Source of the DNA: Sphingobium amiense
GTDB taxonomy: Bacteria; Pseudomonadota; Alphaproteobacteria; Sphingomonadales; Sphingomonadaceae
Reading direction: 5' to 3'
Length of the DNA: 64,000 bases
Assembly (NCBI RefSeq): GCF_003967075.1
Contig: NZ_AP018664.1
Location: 2,356,001 to 2,420,000, forward strand
Shown here: piece after piece, positions 17,547-26,894 of the stretch
Position numbering within the stretch: the stretch's first letter is position 1
How the letters are laid out: every line of letters starts with the position of its first letter
Notes under the pieces: generated by a model
Database searches by the model: none
What the model saw: the letters and a program-made list of their open reading frames with translations, nothing else
Told to the model about the DNA's origin: nothing
Translations under genes and position numbers: made by a program

Positions 17547-18095
17547 CTATAATTGGGTCTTGAGCGCCGGAGCGACAAGGGTATCGGCGTCGGGATTCAA
17601 CCGGCCGATCTCATAGTTGAGGAATGAAGCGAAGGCCAGCCAGCCGAGATAGGGCAGCAACAGCAGGCCCGCGACGCGGCGGATGCGCCAGAACAAAGCT
17701 GCGGTGAGCGCCACCACCGCGAACAGCGCGACGATCAGCAGCAGCGCGCCGTCCACCTGATGCGCACGAAAGAAGAGCGGCGACCAGGCGAGGTTCATCG
17801 CGAGCTGCAGGAAGAACAGCGCAATCGCCGCCCCCCGCCCCTTCGCCCCGCGCGCATGAAGGACGATGGCGAAGGCGAGGCCCATGAGGATGTAAAGGAT
17901 CGTCCATGCAACACCGAACAGCCAGCCCGGCGGCATCAGCGCGGGCTTTTCCAGCGCGTCGAACCAGCGATTGCCATAGCCGCTGTTGGCCATCCGGCCG
18001 GAAAGGAAACCCAGAAACAGGATGGCGGGCACCGTAACCAGCGCCCAGCGCAGATAGGCGAGGCGCAACTGGCCCTGCGACGCGATCTCATTCAT
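17547..18095 (-). CDS. tspO: TspO/MBR family tryptophan-rich sensory protein
   Basis: 182 residues from ATG 18095 with five predicted membrane helices and the Trp/Pro-rich family motifs ('WFDALEKPALMPPGWLFGVAWT', 'NLAWSPLFF'). TspO binds porphyrins and regulates stress and tetrapyrrole metabolism. An in-frame GTG at 18122 overlaps the RND permease stop as GTGA, so a start 9 codons upstream by coupling is equally possible. Follows the RND pump genes. Confidence 0.9.
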   Translation of the reverse strand: MNEIASQGQLRLAYLRWALVTVPAILFLGFLSGRMANSGYGNRWFDALEKPALMPPGWLFGVAWTILYILMGLAFAIVLHARGAKGRGAAIALFFLQLAMNLAWSPLFFRAHQVDGALLLIVALFAVVALTAALFWRIRRVAGLLLLPYLGWLAFASFLNYEIGRLNPDADTLVAPALKTQL

Positions 18096-18118
18096 CGACG
18101 GCAACACTCCCCGCAATG

Positions 18119-21100
18119 TCACTCCGCCGGATCGGGCGAATCCTGCAATGCCCCATCCAGCTTGCGACTGACGGTTTGCGGAGAAACCGTGCGCTTGGCA
18201 ACGCGTGAATAGAAGATCGGGATGAGGAAGAGGGTGATGAGCGTCGCGAGGCTGACGCCGAAGACCACGACGACGCCGATGGAGTTGCGCGCCGCCGCCC
18301 CCGCACCGCCCCGCAGGACGAGCGGCACCGCACCGATCACCGTCGCGATGGATGTCATGAGGATCGGGCGCAGGCGGCGCTGCGCCGCCTCGCGGATCGC
18401 CTGCGCAACCTCCATCCCCTCGTCGCGGAGCTGGTTGGCGAATTCGACGATGAGGATGCCGTTCTTGGCGGCGAGGCCGACCAGCATGACGATGCCGATC
18501 TGGCTGTAGAGGTTGATCGACCCGCCGGTCAGCGCCAGCCCCAGAGCGCCGCCCGCCACCGCCAGCGGCACCGTGGCGATGATGACGCCGGGGTGGATGA
18601 AACTCTCGAACTGGGCGGCGAGCAGCAGATAGACGATGAGGATGGTGAGGCCGAAGACCAGCCAGATCGACCCGCCCGTTTCGCGCAGCGACTGGCTTTC
18701 GCCGCGATAGCCGATGGCGAGCACTTCGGGCGACTGGCGCGCCTGATCCTCAAGGAAGGTGAGCGCTTCGCCGAGCGAGGTGCCGGGCGCCAGTGCGGCG
18801 GTCAGCGTGATGGCGCGCAGCTTGTTGTAGCGGTTGAGCTGGCGCGGCCCCGCCACCTCGCGCACCGTGACCAGCGAAGAGAGCGGAATGAGCGCGCCGC
18901 TGCGGCTGCGCACGTTGATGCGTTCGAGATCGGCGAGGGTGCGGCGGCCCTGATCCTCCGCCTGCACGACGACACGATATTCCTCGCCCCGGTCGACATA
19001 GGTGCCCACGCGCCGCGACCCGAGCAGGCTCTGCAGCGCCTGACTGACATCATTCACGGAAACGCCGAGGTCGCCCGCGCGGGCGAGATCGGTTTCGATC
19101 CGCATCTGCGGCTTGGTTTCCTTGTAATCGCTGTCGACGTTGATGAGGCCGGGATAGTCTGCGGCGGCGGAGAGGATACGGTCCCGCGCGGCGATCAGGC
19201 CTTCATAGGTCGCGCCGGCGAGCACGATGTTGACCGGCAAGCCCCGCCCGCGCCCGAGGCCCGACCGCGGCGCTGCGTTGCCGCGTATGCCGGGCTGGTC
19301 GGCGATCACCCTGTTGATGATGGCGGCGACTTCGGACGTCTTGATCGTGCGGTCCTCCCACGGGCGGAGGAAGGCGATGACGTTGCCGCCGTTGAAATCG
19401 TCGGTCGTGCCGAAGCCGGAGGGCGTGCGGATGACAAGATTCTGGAGCGTCCCGTCCTTGCGCAGGAAGGCAAGGTCGTCCTCCACCTTCTTCATATACT
19501 GCATCATCCGGGCAAAGCCGGTGCCTTCGGGCGCGGAGAGTTGCGCCTCGACCACGCCGGTGTCTTCGGCAGGCGCAAGCTCGCTCGGCAGGCGGGTGAA
19601 GAGGAACGCCGCGAGCGCCAGAAACAGCGCCACGCCGGCCAGCGGCAGCAGCGGCCTGCGCAGCACATGGTTGAGCCAGCGGGCATAACCGCTCTCCAGC
19701 CGCTGAAACCGCGCGTCCACCCAGCGCGCCAGCCGCCCGCGCTCTGCGGTCTTGAGCAGCTTGGAGCAGAGCATCGGCGCGAGGCTGAGCGAAATGAAAC
19801 CCGAAAAGCCGATGGCCGCGATCATCGCGATGGCAAGCTCGCGGAACAGAAGCCCGGTCTGCCCGGCAAGGAACATGACCGGCACGAACACCGCGCATAC
19901 GACCAGCGTGGTGGAGATGATCGCAAAGCCCACCTGCCGCGATCCGAGGTAAGCGGCGACCAGCGGATCGTCGCCCTGCTCGACCCGGTGATAGACATTT
20001 TCGAGCACGACGATGGCGTCGTCGACCACAAGGCCGATGGCGAGCACGAAGGCGAGCAGCGTCAGCAGGTTGATCGACAGCCCCAGCAGCCACATCACCG
20101 CGCAGGTCGCGAGCAGGCAGATCGGCACCGTCACCGCCGGGATCAGCGTCGCGCGGACCGATCCCAGAAACAGGAAGATGACGAGGATGACGAGCAGCGC
20201 CGCCTCGATCAGCGTGTCATACACATTCTCGATCGCGCGTTCGATGAAGAGCGATTCGTCGGTGCCGATGGCGACCCGCATCCCCTGCGGCAGGCTGGGC
20301 TTCATCTCCTCGATCAGCGCCTTGGCGCGCTGCGCCACGTCCAGCGTGTTCGCGCCGGACTGGCGGATGATGCCGATGCCGATGGCCGTCCCCTGATTGG
20401 AGCGGAAGCTGCTATAGGGATTTTCCGCCCCTTTTTCGATCCGCGCGACATCGCCCAGCTTCACCTGATAACCGTCCGCGCCGCGTCCGACGACGAGATT
20501 GGCGAACTCGTCAGGCGTGGCGAAGGGGCGCTCGACGCGCAGCGTCTGGTTCTGGTCCCGCGATTCGAAGCGCCCGGCGGGCAGCTCGACATTCTGCTGG
20601 CGCAGCGCGTTTTCGACATCGGCCGGGGTCAGTCCGAACGCCGCCAGCCTGGCCGCGTCGAACCAGACGCGCGTGGACGGGCGCGCTTCGCCGCCGATAT
20701 TGACGCGCGCGACGCCGTCGATGGCGGCGAAGCGGTCGACGACATTGCGGTCGAGATAATCGCTGATCTGCAGGGGCAACCAGCCGGGGCGCGAGAAAGC
20801 GAGAAACAGGATCGCGCGGGCGTCCGAATCCACTTTGCGGATTTCAGGCGCGAGCGCGTCTTCGGGCAAGTCCTCCACCACCGATCCCACCCGGTCGCGC
20901 ACATCGTTGGCGGCGGTGTCGATGTCGCGGGAGGGATTGAATTCAATGTTGATGTTCGACGTGCCGTCCTGCGAGGTGGAGGTGATCGTTTCGATCCCCT
21001 GCACCCCCGCGACGGCATCCTCGATCAACTGGGTGATACGGCTTTCCACCACCGATGCGGCTGCGCCGGTGTAGGTCGTCTCGACCGAGACGATGGGCGG

Positions 21101-21223
21101 ATCGGTGTCGGGATATTCGCGCACCGACAGGCTCATATAGCCGACGATGCCCACGATGCAGAGCAGCACGGCGACGACGGCGGCGAAGACCGGGCGGCGG
21201 ACGGAAAGGTCGGAAAGCTGCAT
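18119..21223 (-). CDS. RND-family efflux pump inner-membrane permease (HAE1 type)
   Basis: 1034 residues, full length for AcrB-like drug exporters. The N-terminus 'LSVRRPVFAAVVAVLL' is the first membrane helix; the helix-4 motif 'GLVVDDAIVVLEN' carries the proton-relay aspartates. Two large periplasmic loops and twelve membrane helices are as expected. It lies 4 bases downstream of its periplasmic adaptor. No outer-membrane channel gene is adjacent, so it probably borrows a TolC-type protein from elsewhere. Substrates cannot be told from sequence. Confidence 0.95.
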   Translation of the reverse strand: MQLSDLSVRRPVFAAVVAVLLCIVGIVGYMSLSVREYPDTDPPIVSVETTYTGAAASVVESRITQLIEDAVAGVQGIETITSTSQDGTSNINIEFNPSRDIDTAANDVRDRVGSVVEDLPEDALAPEIRKVDSDARAILFLAFSRPGWLPLQISDYLDRNVVDRFAAIDGVARVNIGGEARPSTRVWFDAARLAAFGLTPADVENALRQQNVELPAGRFESRDQNQTLRVERPFATPDEFANLVVGRGADGYQVKLGDVARIEKGAENPYSSFRSNQGTAIGIGIIRQSGANTLDVAQRAKALIEEMKPSLPQGMRVAIGTDESLFIERAIENVYDTLIEAALLVILVIFLFLGSVRATLIPAVTVPICLLATCAVMWLLGLSINLLTLLAFVLAIGLVVDDAIVVLENVYHRVEQGDDPLVAAYLGSRQVGFAIISTTLVVCAVFVPVMFLAGQTGLLFRELAIAMIAAIGFSGFISLSLAPMLCSKLLKTAERGRLARWVDARFQRLESGYARWLNHVLRRPLLPLAGVALFLALAAFLFTRLPSELAPAEDTGVVEAQLSAPEGTGFARMMQYMKKVEDDLAFLRKDGTLQNLVIRTPSGFGTTDDFNGGNVIAFLRPWEDRTIKTSEVAAIINRVIADQPGIRGNAAPRSGLGRGRGLPVNIVLAGATYEGLIAARDRILSAAADYPGLINVDSDYKETKPQMRIETDLARAGDLGVSVNDVSQALQSLLGSRRVGTYVDRGEEYRVVVQAEDQGRRTLADLERINVRSRSGALIPLSSLVTVREVAGPRQLNRYNKLRAITLTAALAPGTSLGEALTFLEDQARQSPEVLAIGYRGESQSLRETGGSIWLVFGLTILIVYLLLAAQFESFIHPGVIIATVPLAVAGGALGLALTGGSINLYSQIGIVMLVGLAAKNGILIVEFANQLRDEGMEVAQAIREAAQRRLRPILMTSIATVIGAVPLVLRGGAGAAARNSIGVVVVFGVSLATLITLFLIPIFYSRVAKRTVSPQTVSRKLDGALQDSPDPAE

Positions 21224-21227
21224 CGGC

Positions 21228-22283
21228 CTAGCCCGCCTTGCCGGCGCCCGGCGCGGCCTTGTCTCCGGCGAGGCGAACGGTCGCGCCGTCCGTAAGTTTG
21301 ACGACGCCTTCGGTCACGACCTTCTGGCCCGCCGCAAGCCCGCCGGTGATTTCGACGAGACCGTTCTGGCGGACGCCGGTATCGACCTTGACCCGTTTGG
21401 CGGTGCGGCCTTCCAGCACGAAGACGAAGCGGTCCTCGCCATCGCCCACGACCGACAGTTCGGGCACAGCAAGCGACTGGCGCTGGCGAGACAGAACGCT
21501 GACGGTCAGCAGCATGCCGGGCTTCAGGCGGCGGCCCGGATTGGGCAGGATCGCGCGGACGCGCACGGCTCGGGTGGCAGGGTCGATCACCGGGTCGATG
21601 GTGGCGATGGTGCCGTTGAACGGCTGGCCGGGCCACGCCGCCGACACCGCCTTGATCGGCATCCCTTCGCGGATTGTCGACAGGCGCGTTTCGGGCACGG
21701 TGAAGTCGAGCTTGATGCGCGAAATGTCGCTGACCGTCGCGATCGCCGTCCCCGCCGGGATGATCGCGCCCGCCGATATGGTGCGCAGGCTGACGAAGCC
21801 GGAGAATGGCGCGCGCACGACGCGGTCGGCGATGGCGGCGCGGGACTGGTCGGCGGACGCCTTCGCCGCGTTGGCGATCGCAAGCTGCTGGTCGAGCGAG
21901 GCGGCGGTGGCGAAGCCGCGCGCTTTCAGCGCCTGTATCCGGTCGAGCTGCTGCTGCGCCTGCTTCGCCTGCGCCTGCGCGGCGGCGAGTTCGGCCTGTT
22001 CCTGCGCCACCGACATGCGCGCGACCACCTGCCCCTGCCGCACATAGCCGCCATCGGCGAAGTTCAGCGCCTCGATCCGTTCGGTGACGGGTGCGGACAG
22101 CACAACCTGTTCATTGGCGAGCGCGGTGCCGACCGCCTCCAGATCGTCGGTGAAGCTCGTGCGGGAAATGGCTGTCGCTTCCACCAGCGGGACCGCGCGC
22201 GGCTTCTGTTCCTTCTTGCCGCCGCAGGCGGACAGGCTGAGGGCGAGCGAACAGGCGGCGAGAAGAAGCGGAAACGGGCGCAT
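21228..22283 (-). CDS. RND efflux periplasmic adaptor (membrane fusion lipoprotein)
   Basis: 351 residues with a lipobox LSLSAC (lipidated C20). Adaptor architecture: lipoyl-like halves around 'VLSAPVTERIEALNFADGG' and 'RVVRAPFSGFVSL', a hairpin coiled coil between them, then beta-barrel and membrane-proximal domains. Links the permease to an outer-membrane channel. First gene of the pump operon. Its upstream region has an 18-bp inverted repeat and a GTATC direct repeat that could be operators. Confidence 0.93.
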   Translation of the reverse strand: MRPFPLLLAACSLALSLSACGGKKEQKPRAVPLVEATAISRTSFTDDLEAVGTALANEQVVLSAPVTERIEALNFADGGYVRQGQVVARMSVAQEQAELAAAQAQAKQAQQQLDRIQALKARGFATAASLDQQLAIANAAKASADQSRAAIADRVVRAPFSGFVSLRTISAGAIIPAGTAIATVSDISRIKLDFTVPETRLSTIREGMPIKAVSAAWPGQPFNGTIATIDPVIDPATRAVRVRAILPNPGRRLKPGMLLTVSVLSRQRQSLAVPELSVVGDGEDRFVFVLEGRTAKRVKVDTGVRQNGLVEITGGLAAGQKVVTEGVVKLTDGATVRLAGDKAAPGAGKAG

Positions 22284-22301
22284 CGTGGTGGGCTATCGGG
22301 C

Positions 22302-22354
22302 CTTGTGCAAGGATACAAGCTGGCCCTTGGTGGCGGCGTGTATCATTATGTATC
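22302..22354 (-). promoter_or_regulatory. Possible operator region of the RND pump operon
   Basis: An inverted repeat CTTGT-8-ACAAG (22302-22319) lies 19 bases before the adaptor start, and a direct repeat GTATC-5-GTATC with a one-turn period lies at 22340-22354. Both are in the AT-richer gap between the adaptor and tlyA. No regulator gene is adjacent, so the binding protein is unknown. Confidence 0.3.
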
Positions 22355-22379
22355 GGGGCGTTTAACGAAGCTGGCGGGC

Positions 22380-23117
22380 TTATCCGCCAAGCCGGGCGTG
22401 GAGGAGGAACTCCACATTGCCCTGCGGTCCGGTAATCGGACTTTGCGTCAATCCCGCGACGGCCCAGCCCTGTTCTCGCACCCAGTCCTGCACCTCTGCG
22501 CATACCCTGTCATGAACGGCCGCGTCGCGCACCACGCCATTCTTGCCCACCTCCTCTCGCCGCGCCTCGAACTGCGGCTTGATGAGCGCGACCATCTGCG
22601 CGCCGGGGCGGGCAAAGGTGATCGGGCGCTCCAGCACCTTGGCGAGGCTGATGAAACTGGCGTCGCAGACGATGATGTCGATGGGATCGGCGATGTGGGC
22701 TTGCGTGAGGATGCGCGCGCTCGTCTGTTCGTGAACGATGACCCGCGCGTCAGAACGGAGCTTCCAGGCGAGCTGGTTGGTGCCGCTGTCGACCGCATAG
22801 ACTTTCGCCGCGCCGTTCTTCAGCAACACGTCGGTGAAGCCGCCGGTTGACGATCCGACATCGAGCGCGACGAAGCCGGTCACGTCGATGGCGAAGGCAT
22901 CTAGCGCGTGGGCGAGTTTGATTCCGCCGCGCGAAACCCAGGGATGGTCGCGGCCGCGCACGTCGAGTTCGGCGTCGGGGGCGACCTGCTGCCCCGCCTT
23001 CTCGATCTTGCGGTCGCCAAGGAAGACGAGGCCCGCGAGGATCAGCGCCTGCGCGCGCGCCCGGCTTTCGGCAAGGCCATTGTCGACGAGCAACTGGTCG
23101 GCGCGGACCTTCGCCAT
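22380..23117 (-). CDS. tlyA: TlyA-family rRNA 2'-O-methyltransferase / hemolysin-like
   Basis: 245 residues from ATG 23117, which follows the DsbD stop by 2 bases; the longer frame lies inside that gene. An N-terminal S4 RNA-binding domain (1-65, 'RADQLLVDNGLAESRARAQAL') precedes an FtsJ-like SAM domain with 'ALDVGSSTGGFTDVLLKNGA' and the catalytic K-D-K-E pattern (for example 'LIKPQFE'). In mycobacteria TlyA methylates 16S and 23S rRNA; the exact target here is inference. Confidence 0.92.
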   Translation of the reverse strand: MAKVRADQLLVDNGLAESRARAQALILAGLVFLGDRKIEKAGQQVAPDAELDVRGRDHPWVSRGGIKLAHALDAFAIDVTGFVALDVGSSTGGFTDVLLKNGAAKVYAVDSGTNQLAWKLRSDARVIVHEQTSARILTQAHIADPIDIIVCDASFISLAKVLERPITFARPGAQMVALIKPQFEARREEVGKNGVVRDAAVHDRVCAEVQDWVREQGWAVAGLTQSPITGPQGNVEFLLHARLGG

Positions 23118-23119
23118 GG

Positions 23120-25147
23120 TCAGCGCACCAGCGCCGTCAGCGTCGCGGGCGTCAGAAGCTGCGGCAGGGTCTGCGCTTCCCCGCCCGGCGCATACCAGAG
23201 GTAGAGCGGCACGCCCGAGCGGCCCTGGCTTTCGAGGAAGCGGGTGATGGCGGGATCGGCATTGGTCCAGTCGCCGACCATGACGGTGACACCGGCCCTG
23301 CGGAAAGCGTCGCGCACTTCGGTTCGGTCGATGGCGGCGGCTTCGTTCGCCTTGCAGGTGAGGCACCAGTCGGCGGTGAAATAGAGGAAGACAGGCTTCT
23401 TCCGCGCGCGCAGTTCGCCCAGTTTCGCGACATCGAAGCGGACGGCTTCATCGCTTTTTTCGGCGGCAGCGGGCGCGGAGGCCGGGAGCGCGAACGCAGC
23501 CCCCGCGAGCAGCGCGAGCGCCGTCAGCGCAGCGATCCAGCCGCCGCTCCTGCCCGAATGCTGGCGGCTGCCGAGCCACCAGAGGAGAAGCGCGAGGGCG
23601 AGCGCTGAGAGGATGCCGATGGTCATGCCCGGGACGCCACGCTGCTGCCCCAGCAGCCATGCAAGGCCGATCGCGGTCAGGAACATGGGGACGCTGAGGA
23701 TTTTCTGGAAGCGGCCCATCCATGCACCGGGTTTTGGCAGGCGGCGGCGCAGCGCGGGGATATAGGCGAGCAGCAGGAAGGGCAGCGCGAGGCCGAGGCC
23801 CAGCCCCGCAAAGATGGCGAGCGCGGCTGCGAGCGGCAGCAGCAGCGCCGCGCCCATCGCCGCCGCCATGAACGGCCCGGTGCAGGGCGTCGCGACGAAG
23901 GCGACCAGTGCGCCGGTCCAGAAGGCTCCCGCAAGTCCTCCCTTCCCGGCAAGCCCCTCGCCCCCGCCATAGGCGCGCAGTTCGAACAGGCCCGCAAGGT
24001 TGAAGGCGATGGCGACCACCAGCAGCAGCAGCGCGAGTATGATGCGCGGGTCCTGCAACTGGAAGGCCCAGCCGACTGCGCCTCCGGCGGCGCGCAGGGC
24101 GAGCAGCACGCCGCCGAGCGCGAGGCAGGTGAGGATGATCCCGGCGGCATAGGCCAGCGCCTCGCGCCGGACGGTGCGTTCGTCGCCGCCCGCCTTGGCG
24201 AGCTTCATGGCTTTCAGGCCGAGGATGGGAAAAACGCAGGGCATGATGTTGAGGAGGAGACCGCCGAGCAGCGCACCGCCCAGCGCGGCGAGGATCGCGC
24301 CCGCCTGCCCCCCACCGGCCGCGCCCTCGACCGCGCCGGGACGGGCGGTCAGGAGAAAGCCGACATGATCGCCGGTGCGCAGGACCGCCTGCACCGCTCC
24401 GCCCTTGGCCGGTTGCGCGGCCTCCGTCTCCACCAGCAACCGGTCTCCCTGCCGCGTCACCGTCTGCGGCGCGGCGTAGCGGGCGAAACCCTCGGCCAGC
24501 GGGAAGAGATGCACCTCGCTCGCCCGCGCGCTTGCCGGGAAGGGAACGGAAAGGCGCAGCCTGCCGTCCTTGACATTATAGATGGCCTCGGACCCGAGCG
24601 GGCGCGGCAGGCGCGTGCGCCATGCGTCGAACATGGATCGCTTCGATGCCGGAACATCGCCGTCTCCCGCAACCAGATCGAGCGCGAGGTCGCCGCTCTG
24701 CGGCACGCATACCTTGTCGGTGCAGGCCAGCCAGTTGGCCTTCGCCCGGATCGGCAGCGTCGTTCCCGGCGCGATGCCCGGCGCCAGCGTCAGGGTCGAG
24801 AGGATCGCGTGCGGCCCTTCATAGACATGGTTCATCAGGCCCGCGATGACGAGCGTTTCGGGCACCGGATAGCGGAGCGGCCCGACGCTGACGCCCTTGG
24901 GCAGCGTCCACTGGACCGTCATGCCAAGGCCCGCGTCGCCGGGATTTTCCCAATAGCCGTGCCAGCCCTTCTCCGGCGTCATGGCAAAGGCGATGCCGGT
25001 GGTCGCACCTGCCCGTGGCGCATCGCTCTCCGCGACGAGGCGCGCGGCGATATGGAGCGGGCCGCCACCGAACGCACCCTGCGCCCGTGCGTCGGAAAAG
25101 CCCGACAGCAGCGCGAGCGTCATCAATATGACTTGAAAAATCCGCAT
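23120..25147 (-). CDS. DsbD-like thiol:disulfide interchange protein
   Basis: 675 residues from ATG 25147, chosen for the AGAGG 4 bases upstream. A signal peptide ('IFQVILMTLALLSGFSDARA') is followed by a periplasmic DsbD-like N-terminal domain with a Cys pair in 'ACTDKVC', about eight membrane helices of the DsbD/CcdA type, and a C-terminal thioredoxin-like domain with WCLTCK (C595, C598). It carries reducing equivalents from the cytoplasm to periplasmic partners such as c-type cytochrome maturation or copper proteins. Upstream of tlyA with a 2-base gap. Confidence 0.88.
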   Translation of the reverse strand: MRIFQVILMTLALLSGFSDARAQGAFGGGPLHIAARLVAESDAPRAGATTGIAFAMTPEKGWHGYWENPGDAGLGMTVQWTLPKGVSVGPLRYPVPETLVIAGLMNHVYEGPHAILSTLTLAPGIAPGTTLPIRAKANWLACTDKVCVPQSGDLALDLVAGDGDVPASKRSMFDAWRTRLPRPLGSEAIYNVKDGRLRLSVPFPASARASEVHLFPLAEGFARYAAPQTVTRQGDRLLVETEAAQPAKGGAVQAVLRTGDHVGFLLTARPGAVEGAAGGGQAGAILAALGGALLGGLLLNIMPCVFPILGLKAMKLAKAGGDERTVRREALAYAAGIILTCLALGGVLLALRAAGGAVGWAFQLQDPRIILALLLLVVAIAFNLAGLFELRAYGGGEGLAGKGGLAGAFWTGALVAFVATPCTGPFMAAAMGAALLLPLAAALAIFAGLGLGLALPFLLLAYIPALRRRLPKPGAWMGRFQKILSVPMFLTAIGLAWLLGQQRGVPGMTIGILSALALALLLWWLGSRQHSGRSGGWIAALTALALLAGAAFALPASAPAAAEKSDEAVRFDVAKLGELRARKKPVFLYFTADWCLTCKANEAAAIDRTEVRDAFRRAGVTVMVGDWTNADPAITRFLESQGRSGVPLYLWYAPGGEAQTLPQLLTPATLTALVR

Positions 25148-25223
25148 CGGGCCTCTGGTCGCGACCATGGCTCGGGGCTAGGTCGCTCCCTATCCGCCGT
25201 CAAGGCACCGGAAGGTCATAGTC

Positions 25224-26894
25224 ATGTGGAAAAAAGTCGCAGCCGCCCTCCTCGCCGCCACGGCCATGCCTCTGGCGGCGCAGGCGCCTTCCCCTTCGCC
25301 GGTGGCGAAGGAGACCATGCCCGCCACACCGCCCCGGCTGATTGTTGCGATCAGCGTCGACCAGTTTTCCGCTGACCTGTTCAGCGAATATCGGCAATAT
25401 TATAGCGGCGGCCTGAAACGCCTGACGCAGGACGGCGTGGTGTTCCCGCGCGGCTACCAGAGCCATGCCGCGACCGAAACCTGCCCCGGCCACTCGACGA
25501 TCCTGACCGGCAGCCGCCCGTCGCGCACCGGCATCATCGCAAATACATGGTTCGACCTGTCCACCGCACGCGCCGACAAGGCAGTCTATTGCGCAGAGGA
25601 TGAAAGCCAGCCTGGCACCAGCAGCGACAAATATGAAGCGTCCCCCATCCACCTGCGCGTGCCGACGCTGGGCGGGCGGATGAAGCTGGCCAATCCGGCG
25701 ACCCGCGTCGTATCCATTTCGGGCAAGGATCGCGCGGCGATCATGATGGGCGGGCCGACCGCCGATCAGGTCTGGTGGCTGGGCGGGCCGCAGGGCTATG
25801 TCAGCTACAAGGGCGTCGCGATCCCGCCGCTGGTGGCGAAGGTGAACGAGGTCATGGCGCAGCGTCTGGCGCAGGCCAATGCGGGCTTCGACCTGCCGGC
25901 TCAGTGCGCGGCCAAGGACTTCCCGGTTCGGGCGGGCGACAAGGTGGTCGGCACTGGACGCTTCGCGCGGGCGGCGGGCGACTATAAGGGCTTCCGCATT
26001 TCGCCTGAGCAGGACGCGATGACGCTGGCCTTCGCCGCCGCCGCCATCGAGGCCATGGACCTTGGCAGACAGGCGCAGACCGACATCATCTCCATCGGTC
26101 TGTCCGCGACAGACTATATCGGCCACACCTACGGCACCGAGGGCACCGAAAGCTGCATCCAGATCGACCGGCTCGACAGAGAACTAGGCGCTTTCTTCGA
26201 CCGGCTGGACAGAGACGGGATCGACTATGTGGTGGTGCTGACCGCCGATCATGGCGGGCACGACCTGCCCGAACGGCACCGGATGAACGCGATGCCGATG
26301 GAGCAGCGGGTCGACAAGGCGCTGACGCCCAAGGCTCTCTCGGACGCGGTGGCGGCCAAGGCCGGTCTGGCGGGCAGGAAGGTGATCTGGGGCGACGGAC
26401 CTGCGGGCGATCTTTATATCGACAGGGGACTGACCGCCCCGCAGCGCGCAAGGGTGCAGGCAGCGGCGCTCAGGCTGCTGCGCGCCCACCCGCAGGTGGA
26501 GACGGTGTTCACGAAAGCGCAGATCGCCGCCACGCCCTCACCTTCCGGGCCGCCCGAAAGCTGGACACTGCTTCAGGAAGCGCGTGCGAGCTTCGACCCT
26601 GAACGGTCGGGCGATCTCCTCCTGCTGCTGAAGCCCCGCGTCATGTCGATCCCCGAACAGGCCGTGATGGGCAGCGTCGCCACGCACGGGTCGCCATGGG
26701 ACACCGACCGGCGCGTGCCCATCCTCTTCTGGCGCAAGGGCATACAGCATTTCGAGCAGCCGCTGGGCGTCGAGACGGTGGACATCATGCCGACCCTCGC
26801 CGCGCTGATCGGCCTGCCGGTGCCGAAAGGTGACATCGACGGACGCTGCCTCGACCTCATCGCGGGCGACGGCGATAGCTGCGCGGCAAGATAG
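25224..26894 (+). CDS. phoK: PhoK-like alkaline phosphatase
   Basis: 556 residues with a signal peptide ending near residue 20 (ATAMPLAAQA). The family is the threonine-nucleophile phosphodiesterase/phosphatase group typified by PhoK of Sphingomonas sp. BSAR-1 (559 residues). Metal ligand D46 ('ISVDQF'), nucleophile T86 in 'ATETCPGHST', and later 'TADHGGHD' are visible and spaced as in PhoK. A secreted or periplasmic phosphomonoesterase. It is divergent from the DsbD-like gene and its stop directly abuts the stop of convergent cysE. Confidence 0.88.
   Translation: MWKKVAAALLAATAMPLAAQAPSPSPVAKETMPATPPRLIVAISVDQFSADLFSEYRQYYSGGLKRLTQDGVVFPRGYQSHAATETCPGHSTILTGSRPSRTGIIANTWFDLSTARADKAVYCAEDESQPGTSSDKYEASPIHLRVPTLGGRMKLANPATRVVSISGKDRAAIMMGGPTADQVWWLGGPQGYVSYKGVAIPPLVAKVNEVMAQRLAQANAGFDLPAQCAAKDFPVRAGDKVVGTGRFARAAGDYKGFRISPEQDAMTLAFAAAAIEAMDLGRQAQTDIISIGLSATDYIGHTYGTEGTESCIQIDRLDRELGAFFDRLDRDGIDYVVVLTADHGGHDLPERHRMNAMPMEQRVDKALTPKALSDAVAAKAGLAGRKVIWGDGPAGDLYIDRGLTAPQRARVQAAALRLLRAHPQVETVFTKAQIAATPSPSGPPESWTLLQEARASFDPERSGDLLLLLKPRVMSIPEQAVMGSVATHGSPWDTDRRVPILFWRKGIQHFEQPLGVETVDIMPTLAALIGLPVPKGDIDGRCLDLIAGDGDSCAAR

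Noticed and set aside
18593..21295. 900-codon open frame antisense to the RND permease
   Set aside because: Mirror of a codon-biased membrane protein gene; composition is not protein-like.
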